A stretch of DNA of 32,541 nt from JANLQX01 sp031368215. GTDB taxonomy: Bacteria > Actinomycetota > Acidimicrobiia > Acidimicrobiales > JANYDT01. The DNA lies in contig JANLRD010000043.1 in NCBI GenBank assembly GCA_031368215.1, positions 1-32,541 on the forward strand. The letters run 5' to 3'. Positions 1 to 9,381 of this stretch are shown piece by piece. Positions within the stretch are counted from its first letter, which is position 1. Each line of letters begins with the position of its first letter. The position numbers and the translations under genes are program-made. The notes beneath the pieces are model-generated. The model had not been told where the DNA came from. It did no database searches and worked only from the letters and a program-made list of their open reading frames with translations.

Positions 1-681
1 GCCCGGCTACGCGCCGAACTCGAAGCCATCGCCGACCGTGCCTACCGGACCGCACACCCCGAACGGGCCGAACACCGCGGTGGACACCACGAAGAACCAC
101 TCGCCGCCCGCCTCGCCGACGCCCTCGTCTCACTCGTCAACGCCGATGGCGATAGCGACCGCGATAGCGAAGGCAACGACAACGGTGACGGCGATGACAG
201 TGAGAGGAATCTCGTGCGTTCAGCCGGATCGTCGGCGCGTGGGACCGCAGTCGTCTTGACGCTGTCGCTCACCGATCACACCGCGAAGATCGTCGGTCAG
301 GGACCGGTACCGTTCACCACCGCCATGGACCTGGCCGCCTCCGGAAACGTCGACCTCTACGCGGCGATTCTCGGTATCGACGGCGAAATCCTCAACTTCG
401 GCCGGGACCATCGATTCCCGACACTGCTCCAACGCCTCGCCGTGACCATTCGCGACGAACGATGCCAATTCTCCGGATGCAACGCACCCCACACCCGCGC
501 AGAAGTGCACCACATCGTCGAACACGACGACGGCGGACCAACCGTCGTGTGGAACCTCACCCTGCTCTGTGACCCCCACCACCACTTCCTCCACGACAAC
601 AACCTCTACATCGACCGACAACCCGGCCAACCCACCCTCATCAGCCGCAAAACCGACGGATCCCTCTACGCCGGACCATGA
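1..681 (+). CDS. DUF222/13E12-type HNH endonuclease, C-terminal part (5' end outside window)
   Basis: The frame is open from the first base, so the start lies upstream; 226 residues are visible. Near visible residues 155-198 there is a treble-clef HNH nuclease core: CQFSGC (C155, C160), the HH pair at 170-171, an Asn in VVWNLTLLC, and then C190 with clustered His in DPHHHFLHD. This layout is typical of the DUF222/13E12-repeat proteins that occur in many copies in actinobacterial genomes; their biological role is poorly defined and DNA cleavage is inferred from the fold. An Asp/Ser-rich low-complexity linker (about residues 48-70) separates the remaining DUF222 helical region from a short beta-rich segment before the HNH. 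The gene converges with the EamA gene, with 31 bp between the stops. Family call is firm; function is not. Confidence 0.85.
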   Translation, partial: ARLRAELEAIADRAYRTAHPERAEHRGGHHEEPLAARLADALVSLVNADGDSDRDSEGNDNGDGDDSERNLVRSAGSSARGTAVVLTLSLTDHTAKIVGQGPVPFTTAMDLAASGNVDLYAAILGIDGEILNFGRDHRFPTLLQRLAVTIRDERCQFSGCNAPHTRAEVHHIVEHDDGGPTVVWNLTLLCDPHHHFLHDNNLYIDRQPGQPTLISRKTDGSLYAGP

Positions 682-712
682 ACGAGGCGTCGAAACCGTC
701 CGCGCTGGATGC

Positions 713-1657
713 TTACGAATCGGCAGCGAGCCCCACTCCCGAGGGTCGGCCGCGACTCCCCTGGCGACCGAGCAGAAGCGCTCCGACAACAAGCACCAGA
801 CCGACGATCTGGAGCATGTGGACCTCTTCGTCGAGCGCCCACCAGGCGGCCACTCCAGACACGACGGGCACGAACACCAGGTAGAGCGCCGGGCGGGCCA
901 CGCCGACACGGCCGTTGGCCCATGCCCAGATCGTCCACGCGGCAAAGACCGGCAGCGTGATCGCCCACACCATCGCCAGCCATGCCCCCGTGTCGAGCGC
1001 GGCCCAATCCTGATTCTTCACGAAGGGTCCACCGACGGCCAGCACGACGACGTACGCCACGCTCATCGACCACGTGGTCAAGGAGGCCGCCGGGTACTTC
1101 GTGGTGAGCGGGCGATTGATCACGAGGTAGGCGGCGTAGAGGAATGCGGCACCGAGTGCCACCACGTCGCCACCCTTGAAGGCGATCTGACCGTTCCCCC
1201 GGCCGACCACGAAGACGACCGCGCCGACGAACGCCGACACGAGGGCGATGACATGTCGTCGGGACAGCGCCTCGACCCGAGTTACCCAGAGAAGCAGGGC
1301 GACGAACAGGGAAGACATACCGGTCAGCAGCGACGAGGAGAACGCGCTCGTGTACTTGAGACCGATGGTGAACCCGTAGAGGTACCCGAAGAATCCGACA
1401 CCGCCGGCGAACGCGAGGCGTCGACGGTCAGCGGGTTCGGGGAGGTAGGCATGACCACGTCGCCGATGATTGAACACCAGCAACGCCCAGCCGATCACGA
1501 TCATCCCGGTGAACCGGATCACGTTGAAGGTCGGGAGGTCGAATCGCTGCAGCGCCCGCTTCATGACAACGGAGTTCAGACCCCAGACGGTGACCACGCC
1601 CAGGCAGGCGAGATCAACGGTTCGAGGGGTCACGGTCGTGCGCACACGCTCAAGCAT
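713..1657 (-). CDS. EamA/DMT-superfamily transporter
   Basis: This 314-residue protein is almost entirely hydrophobic, with about ten predicted membrane helices in two similar halves (roughly residues 15-150 and 165-300), the layout of EamA-type drug/metabolite transporters. The first helix carries the common VWGLNSVVMKRAL start, and the second half opens with GDVVALGAAFLYAAYLVINR, as in other EamA proteins. It is expected to act in the cytoplasmic membrane as a permease for a small metabolite, but the substrate cannot be read from sequence. It starts with ATG and lies 75 bp downstream of the amidohydrolase gene on the same strand, so the two could be co-transcribed. Family assignment is secure. 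Confidence 0.85.
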   Translation of the reverse strand: MLERVRTTVTPRTVDLACLGVVTVWGLNSVVMKRALQRFDLPTFNVIRFTGMIVIGWALLVFNHRRRGHAYLPEPADRRRLAFAGGVGFFGYLYGFTIGLKYTSAFSSSLLTGMSSLFVALLLWVTRVEALSRRHVIALVSAFVGAVVFVVGRGNGQIAFKGGDVVALGAAFLYAAYLVINRPLTTKYPAASLTTWSMSVAYVVVLAVGGPFVKNQDWAALDTGAWLAMVWAITLPVFAAWTIWAWANGRVGVARPALYLVFVPVVSGVAAWWALDEEVHMLQIVGLVLVVGALLLGRQGSRGRPSGVGLAADS

Positions 1658-1732
1658 GACCGGTGGCGGCGACGGACGCGAGCGGGAATCGGACAGCTGC
1701 GTCGGACGTCGAGCCGATGCGTCAGCGGCGAG

Positions 1733-3490
1733 TCAGCTGCGAACGAGGCGACCCGGACGGGCACCCGTGTCGGCATCGTGACGGCGGGTGACAACACCAT
1801 TCACCATTGTGGCAACGTAACCCTGCACCGGCTGGATGAGCCGCGTGCCGCCCGCCGGCAGATCGTGGAACGCCTTGGGCGGCGACACCGTGAGGCCGTC
1901 GAGATCGATCACGTTGATGTCGGCCCGCAGTCCCGGCGCCAAGGTGCCACGATCGGCGAACCCGTACAGCGCCGCGTTGCGAGACGTCTGCTTGGCAACG
2001 AGGAACTCGAGCGGGATCTGCTCACCACGCCTGCGATCGCGGGTCCAATAGGTGAGCTGGGTAGTGGGCATCGATGCGTCGCAGATCATCGTCACGTGCG
2101 CTCCCGCGTCGCTGAGACCAGTCACCGTGGCGGGATGGGTGAGCATCTCGCGCACCACTTCCTGCGCCTGGTGCACGTCGAGCCCGCCCATCAGCGAACC
2201 CATCACCTGACCATCCCGTTCGAGTAGGAAGTCGTACATCACGCTCATGATGTCGTCGCCAGTGGCGGCCGCCCGAGCGCCGAGGCACTCCGACATCTGC
2301 GGCTCGTAATCCACCGGATCGGCCAGCGGATAGATGACCGGAGCGGCGTTCTGGAACAGGGTGTAGAGGTTGGCCATCGAACCGGGCTCGTCCACCCGAA
2401 CGTCGGGCTCGCCGAGGATCGCCGCCTTCACGTCGGGCTTGGCCATCTCCTTCACCCGCTCGGCCAGCGGCAATGCCGCGAGGCGCATGTAGGTCGGGCG
2501 GCGAAAGAACGCGTGGTAGCCCGACAGGCCGGTCACCAGACCGATAGGACGCGACGACACCTGCGGGTACAGCTGCGAACCGGACGCGTTCAGTACGAGC
2601 GTCTGGGCCAGCATCTCGCGGAACATGTCGGGCGGGTACTCGGGCGACTGGACGAGCGTGAAGGTGACCGGCCGCCCGCTCTCGCGCGACACCCGGTCCA
2701 TCAGCTGGAGTTCTTCAAGGGGCGAGAAGCGTTCGCCGCCCAGACCCTCGAGCTTGCCCACCGTGCCCGAAGGGATCATCTCGAAGACTCCCTTGCCGGC
2801 CGCCTTCATCGCCAGAGAGATCGCACGCAGCTCCTCCTCCGGCGCGAACGTACCGGGGACGGGCGAGCCCCAGAGCGAACGGTGCCCGATCGTGCGCGAC
2901 GTGCTGAAGCCAACCGCACCGGCCTCGATCGCCTGCTGCACCAAGCGACCCATCTCGGCCATATCGTCGGCGGTGGCGTCCTCGTTGTCGGCGCCCCGCT
3001 CGCCCATCACGTAGTAGCGCACCGATCCGTGGGCGATCTGTGCACCGATGTCGAGCGAGTACTGGCGACCGGCGATGTAGTCGAGATACTCGGGGAAGGT
3101 CTCCCACCGGCCCCACTCCATGCCCTCGTAGAGCGCAGTGCCGGGGATGTCCTCGACGCCTTCCATCAGTTCGATCAGGGCCTTCTCGCCGCCCGGCCGC
3201 ACCGGCGCGAAACCGACGCCGCAGTTGCCCATGACGACCGTGGTGACACCATTGCCGGCCGAGGGATCCATCTCCTCGTCCCAGCTCACCTGACCGTCGT
3301 AGTGGGTGTGCACATCGACCCAACCGGGGGTCACGATCGCGCCCTCGGCGTCGATGATGTTCGTCGCGGCCTCCGTGATGGAGCCGCCGACCTGCACGAT
3401 ACGTCCGCCACGCACGCCGATGTCGCCGCGCGCACCCGGTGTGCCGGTGCCGTCGACAATGGTTCCGCCCCTGATGACGTGATCGAGCAC
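1733..3490 (-). CDS. Amidohydrolase, N-acyl-D-amino-acid deacylase (D-aminoacylase) family
   Basis: This 585-residue metal-dependent amidohydrolase has a composite beta-sandwich at the N terminus (VIRGGTIVDGTGTPG) followed by a TIM barrel. Visible metal and catalytic motifs are HTHYDGQ (H61, H63), the family-typical cysteine in GNCGVGFAP (C90), AHGSVR (H154), GFSTSRTIGHRS (H203) and SDAGAH (D461, H465). The C terminus returns to the sandwich (GTLAPGLRADINVIDLDGL). Length and motifs fit the D-aminoacylase branch, which releases D-amino acids from N-acyl derivatives, but many members have other amide or cyclic-imide substrates, so the exact reaction is open. A GTG start is chosen because a GGGAG ribosome-binding site precedes it. 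Likely co-transcribed with the EamA permease. Confidence 0.85.
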   Translation of the reverse strand: MLDHVIRGGTIVDGTGTPGARGDIGVRGGRIVQVGGSITEAATNIIDAEGAIVTPGWVDVHTHYDGQVSWDEEMDPSAGNGVTTVVMGNCGVGFAPVRPGGEKALIELMEGVEDIPGTALYEGMEWGRWETFPEYLDYIAGRQYSLDIGAQIAHGSVRYYVMGERGADNEDATADDMAEMGRLVQQAIEAGAVGFSTSRTIGHRSLWGSPVPGTFAPEEELRAISLAMKAAGKGVFEMIPSGTVGKLEGLGGERFSPLEELQLMDRVSRESGRPVTFTLVQSPEYPPDMFREMLAQTLVLNASGSQLYPQVSSRPIGLVTGLSGYHAFFRRPTYMRLAALPLAERVKEMAKPDVKAAILGEPDVRVDEPGSMANLYTLFQNAAPVIYPLADPVDYEPQMSECLGARAAATGDDIMSVMYDFLLERDGQVMGSLMGGLDVHQAQEVVREMLTHPATVTGLSDAGAHVTMICDASMPTTQLTYWTRDRRRGEQIPLEFLVAKQTSRNAALYGFADRGTLAPGLRADINVIDLDGLTVSPPKAFHDLPAGGTRLIQPVQGYVATMVNGVVTRRHDADTGARPGRLVRS

Positions 3491-3662
3491 GATGTCTCCC
3501 TATCGCTGTTGGTCGCCACTCGGCGAGGCGTTCGAGTGTGAGCCTATGGCCACGGTCTGCTCAGGTCACAGCCGGACGAGCGGATTCACTGGGAAGACGG
3601 CCTCGGTCCCAACCTTGCCTCGTGACGAATGCTTTGCGAGCAATGTCGTGGACGAGACGCGA

Positions 3663-3692
3663 AACGGGCGCCGCCCGGAGGCGACGCCCGTT
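3663..3692 (-). terminator. Probable intrinsic terminator after the Bax inhibitor-1 family gene
   Basis: Inverted arms AACGGGCG and CGCCCGTT enclose four further inner pairs and a CGGA tetraloop, giving a strong GC-rich stem 24 bp past the stop of the minus-strand gene. Only a short T run follows, so termination efficiency is uncertain. Confidence 0.5.
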
Positions 3693-3716
3693 GCGTCAGA
3701 CGAAGAAGGGGAAGCG

Positions 3717-4433
3717 TCAGCGACGAGACGACGCCCCGAGGATGCGGAGCAGGCTGATGTAGACCATCACCAGGCTCATCATCAGCTGGAGGGCGAGGAA
3801 CCATTCGGCGTTCGCCGTCATGGTGCCGTCTTCCTCGATTCGGCGGATACGCTCGAAGTCGACGAACAGCGAACCGAGGCCGATGGCCAAGCCGAAGGCC
3901 CCGATCAGCAGGGCGCCGCCACCGCGAAGGTCGCCGACGCCGGGAATCGGCAGACCGACCAGGCTGAGGATCAGCACGATGAAGAACGCCAGGCTGGCGG
4001 CGCCGATCATCTGCATGAACCGCGGCGTGACCTTGACAATGCCACTGCGGAACAGGAACAGGCAGCTCACGAAGAACGCCGACGTGCCGACGATGGCCAT
4101 GGTGACGATGCCGCCGGAGACGTTGGAATACGACTTCGAGATCGCCCCGAGCAGCACGCCTTCGGCGAGCGCATACGGAACGGCAACCTTGGGTGACAGA
4201 TGCGGACGGAACGAACCGGCAAGCCCGGTGCCGAGCGCCACGATCAGGGCGATGAGGACGAGCGGGCCGATGTTGGCACCGACGTCGATCGCCTTGTAGG
4301 AGACGCTGCCGACCACCGTGGTGATGGCCACGAGCATGGCCAGCCGGTCATAGACGCGGTGCGCCTTGAAGGACTTCTCTCCGACGCGGGTGAACGTGGC
4401 GGATCGTTTGATTGCGGTATCGAGATGAGACAA
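3717..4433 (-). CDS. Bax inhibitor-1/YccA family membrane protein
   Basis: This 238-residue protein has a charged N-terminal tail and about seven membrane helices. The late segment FVDFERIRRIEEDG followed by EWFLALQLMMSLVMVYISLLRIL matches the conserved C-terminal end of bacterial Bax inhibitor-1/YccA-like (DUF4870-unrelated, PF12811-type) proteins, which are proposed pH-sensitive cation-leak or stress-related membrane proteins. The start is TTG; it is chosen because the SHLDTAIKR segment directly follows and an AAGGGG sequence lies about 9 nt upstream on the minus strand. The gene stands alone, with a likely terminator just downstream. Cellular role in bacteria is not established. Confidence 0.82.
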   Translation of the reverse strand: MSHLDTAIKRSATFTRVGEKSFKAHRVYDRLAMLVAITTVVGSVSYKAIDVGANIGPLVLIALIVALGTGLAGSFRPHLSPKVAVPYALAEGVLLGAISKSYSNVSGGIVTMAIVGTSAFFVSCLFLFRSGIVKVTPRFMQMIGAASLAFFIVLILSLVGLPIPGVGDLRGGGALLIGAFGLAIGLGSLFVDFERIRRIEEDGTMTANAEWFLALQLMMSLVMVYISLLRILGASSRR

Positions 4434-4567
4434 CGGGGGACCCCTTTGCGGTTGGCCTACCTATCCATCATCGTCGATTCCGCATGAGAACATGACAAGA
4501 ACGCCGGAGCAAAGGCCAAACAATCGGTCCGGCACGACTCCGTCCGAACCAACCACCAGGAGTTCTC

Positions 4568-5128
4568 ATGAGTGCTGCCCCGCTGCAAGCCGCCATTGCT
4601 TCGACCCGGGCGGAACTGGCCGCAGTTCGGCCCGAGCATCTCGATCTTTCCACTCCGTGTGAGTCCTGGAAGGTGCGCGAACTCATCAATCACGTGGTCG
4701 GCGCCCAGCACTTCTTCCTGGCTGTCGTCGAGGGAGCCCCGCCTTCCGGGGCCCAGCAGGACTTCGCCTCGGGCGACTACCTCGCCGCGTTCGACGACAT
4801 CTCGACCCGACTCGTGGCGGCGTTCGCCGCCGACGGTGTCATGGACAAGGTCCTCACCGCACCGTTCGGTCCGGTGCCCGGTCGGGCGTTCATTGGATTC
4901 GCTGTGAACGACACCTTCGTGCACGGCTGGGACCTTGCCAAGTCAACCGGCCGCTCGACCGACTTGGCGCCCGAGCTCGCCGCTGGCGTGCTCGCCGGCG
5001 CCAAGGCCACGATCCCGGCTGCGATGCGCGGCGAGGACGGCAAGATGCCGTTCGGCCCGATCCAGGAAGCGCCGACCGGCGCCTCGAACGCCGACCAGCT
5101 CGCTGCGTTCCTCGGCCGGGCCGTCTAG
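4568..5128 (+). CDS. TIGR03086-type metal-binding protein (DinB / mycothiol maleylpyruvate isomerase fold)
   Basis: This 186-residue protein belongs to the actinobacterial TIGR03086 group of four-helix-bundle proteins. It carries the signature STPCESWKVRELINHVVGAQ (candidate metal ligand H42) and FVHGWDLAKSTGR (H119), which with a third ligand on the bundle would form the mononuclear metal site of the DinB/MDMPI superfamily. Some superfamily members use mycothiol or a related thiol as cofactor, but no substrate is known for this branch. ATG is preceded by AGGAG at 4558-4562, a well-placed ribosome-binding site. It is transcribed alone, divergent from the Bax inhibitor-1 family gene. Confidence 0.85.
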   Translation: MSAAPLQAAIASTRAELAAVRPEHLDLSTPCESWKVRELINHVVGAQHFFLAVVEGAPPSGAQQDFASGDYLAAFDDISTRLVAAFAADGVMDKVLTAPFGPVPGRAFIGFAVNDTFVHGWDLAKSTGRSTDLAPELAAGVLAGAKATIPAAMRGEDGKMPFGPIQEAPTGASNADQLAAFLGRAV

Positions 5129-5185
5129 CGGCAGACCGCACCACGAACTCCGGAAATCGGGCGCCGCGCCGGTTTCGATCGATGG

Positions 5186-6346
5186 CTACCGGCCGCCGAT
5201 GGCGCGCAGGAGTCGTTCGGCCGGACCGGCGCCGACGCGTCTGACCCACAACGCCCCGATCATCATCGCCGAGGCCCAGCAACCGAGGGCGATGATCAGC
5301 GCCCACCCCACGCCGACCTGTTGGTCGTGGTATAGCCATCGAAAGAGGGCGGCCGGAATCAGCGCGTGGAGGAGATAAATCGAAAGCGTCACCGTCCCTG
5401 CGTCGGCGAGAAGCCTGACGACCGCCGACTGCGAAAACACGGTGGCCAAGCGCAGCACCATGCCGATCCCGAGCAATGACGAGCCAACCGCCGTCGCGAC
5501 ATAGAGCGGGCTGTCGAACTTGATCGGTGAGTCGAAGAAGGCAGACGCCGGTGCGGTGCTCCAGGCCCACGCGAACCGACCCCTACCGCCGCCGAACGAT
5601 ACCCGGGTCATGATCGACGACACGGTGTAACCGCCGACCAGCATCGCTGCCCCGACCGCGCAGAGCCGGAGTTGGAAACGCTCTGTCTGCCACGCCTGGC
5701 GGCCGATCCACATCCCGATCAAACCGAACGCCAACCACGGAAGGAGCGGATGCGCACCCCAGAACAGCATCGAGGCGACGAACCCGCGCGGGTTCGATGT
5801 GCCGATACGGCTACCGGACGGATCGCGCATCACCAACCACGACAGATCTTCACTGAATCGTTCAGGCTCGTTCTCGGTCGCGAAGAAGATGAGCAGGCGG
5901 GAGACAAAGGTAAGCGCGGTGATTGTCAGCGCGCCTAGGAGCAGGACGCATGAACGACGGACCTTCGTCCACACTGACAAGATGATGAGGTAGGCGCCGT
6001 AGAACGGCAGGATCGTTCCGGGCCAAACCGTGTTGAACCACATGCCGACAACGAGCAGCAGCAGGCCTCGGCGCGCCGGCACCCAGGGCGAAAAGCCGTC
6101 CTTGCGCGACAGGAGGGTGAGCCCGATTCCGAAGATCGTCACGAGCGCAGCGGCAAAGCGGGTGGTCAGCGGGCCCTGGTAGAGGTCGACGGCTCGGGCG
6201 AGCCAACCGTCGAACACGTCGGGCCAGGACCCGCGGCGAAGGGGCGCGAGATTGAAGGCGACCACGTAGTTTTGGGTGAACACCCCGACGAGCGCAACGG
6301 CCCGGGCAACGTCGAGTGACGAAACCCGGGCACGTGTCGAAGTCAT
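5186..6346 (-). CDS. DUF418-like multi-pass membrane protein (acyltransferase-type)
   Basis: The product (about 386 residues) is a polytopic membrane protein with roughly ten helices. The opening RVSSLDVARAVALVGVFTQNY matches the start of DUF418/heparan-alpha-glucosaminide N-acetyltransferase-like proteins, and the C-terminal part (GTVTLSIYLLHALIPAALF, then RRVGAGPAERLLRAI) is the usual DUF418 ending. These proteins are thought to be membrane acyltransferases, with substrate unknown. ATG at 6346 is preferred; an in-frame GTG at 6355 would add three residues. The gene is on the same strand as, and downstream of, malate dehydrogenase, but the 76-bp gap and a hairpin there argue against strong coupling. 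Confidence 0.78.
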   Translation of the reverse strand: MTSTRARVSSLDVARAVALVGVFTQNYVVAFNLAPLRRGSWPDVFDGWLARAVDLYQGPLTTRFAAALVTIFGIGLTLLSRKDGFSPWVPARRGLLLLVVGMWFNTVWPGTILPFYGAYLIILSVWTKVRRSCVLLLGALTITALTFVSRLLIFFATENEPERFSEDLSWLVMRDPSGSRIGTSNPRGFVASMLFWGAHPLLPWLAFGLIGMWIGRQAWQTERFQLRLCAVGAAMLVGGYTVSSIMTRVSFGGGRGRFAWAWSTAPASAFFDSPIKFDSPLYVATAVGSSLLGIGMVLRLATVFSQSAVVRLLADAGTVTLSIYLLHALIPAALFRWLYHDQQVGVGWALIIALGCWASAMMIGALWVRRVGAGPAERLLRAIGGR

Positions 6347-6400
6347 CGGACGCACGTTCCGCGGGGTGACGAAGCGTTGAGTGCGAGCAGTACGGCGAAG

Positions 6401-6418
6401 CGGCGCAGAGCAGCGCCG
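6401..6418 (-). terminator. Short hairpin, possible terminator of malate dehydrogenase
   Basis: CGGCGC and GCGCCG arms with a six-base loop lie 14 bp past the mdh stop codon. The stem is short and no clear T tract follows on the minus strand, so this is a weak candidate. Confidence 0.3.
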
Positions 6419-6431
6419 TGACTCACTGGCT

Positions 6432-7424
<993 letters not shown>

Positions 7425-7530
7425 AGTTCGCCCAGCGTATTCGTCCGCCCCGGGGTCCGTTGCGGGGCGACGCTCAGCCGGGAACGGCGATCACGCAAAC
7501 GGCACGAGGCAGGGCGCGAGGCAGGGGAGT

Positions 7531-9381
7531 TCACGGCTCCGGCCGACTCGAGTACGCCGCCGCCTGCATGGTGAAGAGTTCGGCGTAGCGACCGCCCTGC
7601 GCAAGGAGTTCGTCGTGACTGCCGATCTCGACCACGCGGGCGCCGTCCATCACGACGATCAGGTCGGCCATCCGCACGGTCGAGAACCGATGGGAGATGA
7701 GCACGACCACGCGGCCGTCGATGGCCTGCGCCCTCGACGCTTCGGCGAACTGCTCGAACAATGCATGCTCGGTCTCGGCATCGAGCGCGGCGGTCGGTTC
7801 GTCGAGGATCACGACGAGGGGCGTGTCGCGCATGAACCCCCGCGCCAGCGCCAGCTTCTGCCATTGGCCGAAGCTGATGTCCGAACCTCCCTCCCAGGTG
7901 GGTCCGAGCTGGGTGTCGAGACCGTACGCAAGGCGCTCGACGACGTCCTGGGCACCCGCCCGGTCGATCGCTGCCTCACCCGCCGGTCGGTCATCCAGGC
8001 GGGGGAGGTCACCGAGGCCGACGGTCCGCTGCGCCTGGAACTCGAACCGGTAAAAGTCCTGGAACGCGCCCGCCAGCCGCTCGCGCCATTCGGCCGAGTT
8101 GATCGTCGCCAGATCGACGCCGTCCACGGTGATGCGCCCGCCCGTCGGGCGGTACATGCGGGCGAGCAACTTCACGAGCGTCGACTTGCCGGCACCGTTC
8201 TCGCCGACGATGGCGACCACCGAACCGGCCGGGAAGGCAACCGACACGTCATCGAGCACGGCACGAGAGGTGCCCGGGTACGAGAAGCTGACGTGCTCGA
8301 AGGCGATACCGGTGCTGAGCACCTTCGGGGCCGGCACACCGATTCCGGTGTCCTGGGCCGCGGCGTAGTCCTCCAACCAGGTGAGGCGCCGCGACGAGTC
8401 GAGCCAGAAACCCCGGAGGAATCCGAGTTCCCCGGCGGTGGCGCCGACGTACATCGCGAGCCGCATACCTGCGCTGACAACGAGGACGACGGATCCGACG
8501 GATCGGCCGAGCCGCTCGGACACGAAGACGATCGCCGCCACGTAGCCCGCGCCAAACACCGCCCACGCGCCCGCCTGCCACGCGGCCGTGGCGATGCGCA
8601 CCTTCGCTCGCGGTTGGTACGAACGCTCGAACGCCGCAGTGCGCTCCGCCGCGACCCAGTCGCCGGTGCGGGTGACACGGACCTCCTTGCCCGCGGCCGC
8701 TGTGGTCGACAGCACGAACAGGTGGCGGGCCAGGCGGGTGTTGGCAATCACGGACTCCTCGACCTTGCGCTCCACTCCGGGTCGCCAGGTGGATACCCAC
8801 ACGGCCGGCAGCGCGCAGAGCACCAACGCGATCAGCGCCGGGTGGATCGACGCCAGCAGCGCCACGGTGATGGCGAGACGAACGATCCAGCCGAGCGTCG
8901 AGAACAGCGACATGAACAGATGATCGAGAGCGAACACCTGGTCGCGGAGCATGGCGAGACGATCGAGGTAGGCGGGCCGCTCGTGGTGCTCCACCGTCGG
9001 AACGCTCGCCTGCAGCCTCGCCACATGGGACTCGAGCGCAATGGCAACGCGGTCACGGAACCGCCGTCCGACGCGGTTCGAGAGCACGCGCAGCACCCAG
9101 GTGCCCGCGACGCAGACCGCCAGGCCGGTCACGGCGACGCGGACCAAACCGCTGTCGTTCCTGGTGATTCCGTCGACGAGCAGCTTCAGCCACAACGCCA
9201 ACAGCGCATCGGGCAACATCATCAAGAGCGCGAGCGAAAGGGAGAGAACCAGAAGGCGTGGCTCGGCGCGGTATCCCAGCTGGAACGTCCGCCACAGCGA
9301 CGAGAACCCACCCGGCAACGGCTCGGGTTCGTCGGCGACGCGGCCGGCGCCGGCCCCGGTCGGCGGCTCAGAGACTGTCAA
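7531..9381 (-). CDS. ABC exporter half-transporter (permease-ATPase), second of a pair
   Basis: This 616-residue half-transporter fuses an N-terminal membrane domain (helices within about residues 40-320) to a C-terminal ATPase. The ATPase has Walker A GENGAGKST (393-401), Walker B VVILDE with catalytic E528, and H-loop H564. The ABC signature is DISFGQ, degenerate against the usual LSGGQ. The start is TTG: an AGGAGG motif sits six bases upstream, inside the preceding gene, and the two genes overlap by 14 bp, so translation is probably coupled. The preceding gene has a canonical signature, which suggests a heterodimer with one consensus and one altered ATP site. Substrate unknown; export from the cytoplasm is inferred from domain architecture. 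Confidence 0.88.
   Translation of the reverse strand: MTVSEPPTGAGAGRVADEPEPLPGGFSSLWRTFQLGYRAEPRLLVLSLSLALLMMLPDALLALWLKLLVDGITRNDSGLVRVAVTGLAVCVAGTWVLRVLSNRVGRRFRDRVAIALESHVARLQASVPTVEHHERPAYLDRLAMLRDQVFALDHLFMSLFSTLGWIVRLAITVALLASIHPALIALVLCALPAVWVSTWRPGVERKVEESVIANTRLARHLFVLSTTAAAGKEVRVTRTGDWVAAERTAAFERSYQPRAKVRIATAAWQAGAWAVFGAGYVAAIVFVSERLGRSVGSVVLVVSAGMRLAMYVGATAGELGFLRGFWLDSSRRLTWLEDYAAAQDTGIGVPAPKVLSTGIAFEHVSFSYPGTSRAVLDDVSVAFPAGSVVAIVGENGAGKSTLVKLLARMYRPTGGRITVDGVDLATINSAEWRERLAGAFQDFYRFEFQAQRTVGLGDLPRLDDRPAGEAAIDRAGAQDVVERLAYGLDTQLGPTWEGGSDISFGQWQKLALARGFMRDTPLVVILDEPTAALDAETEHALFEQFAEASRAQAIDGRVVVLISHRFSTVRMADLIVVMDGARVVEIGSHDELLAQGGRYAELFTMQAAAYSSRPEP

Noticed and set aside
569..2227. 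A 552-codon open frame on the plus strand
   Set aside because: It lies antisense to the EamA and amidohydrolase genes and has a His/Arg/Asp-rich composition typical of the opposite frame of GC-rich genes.
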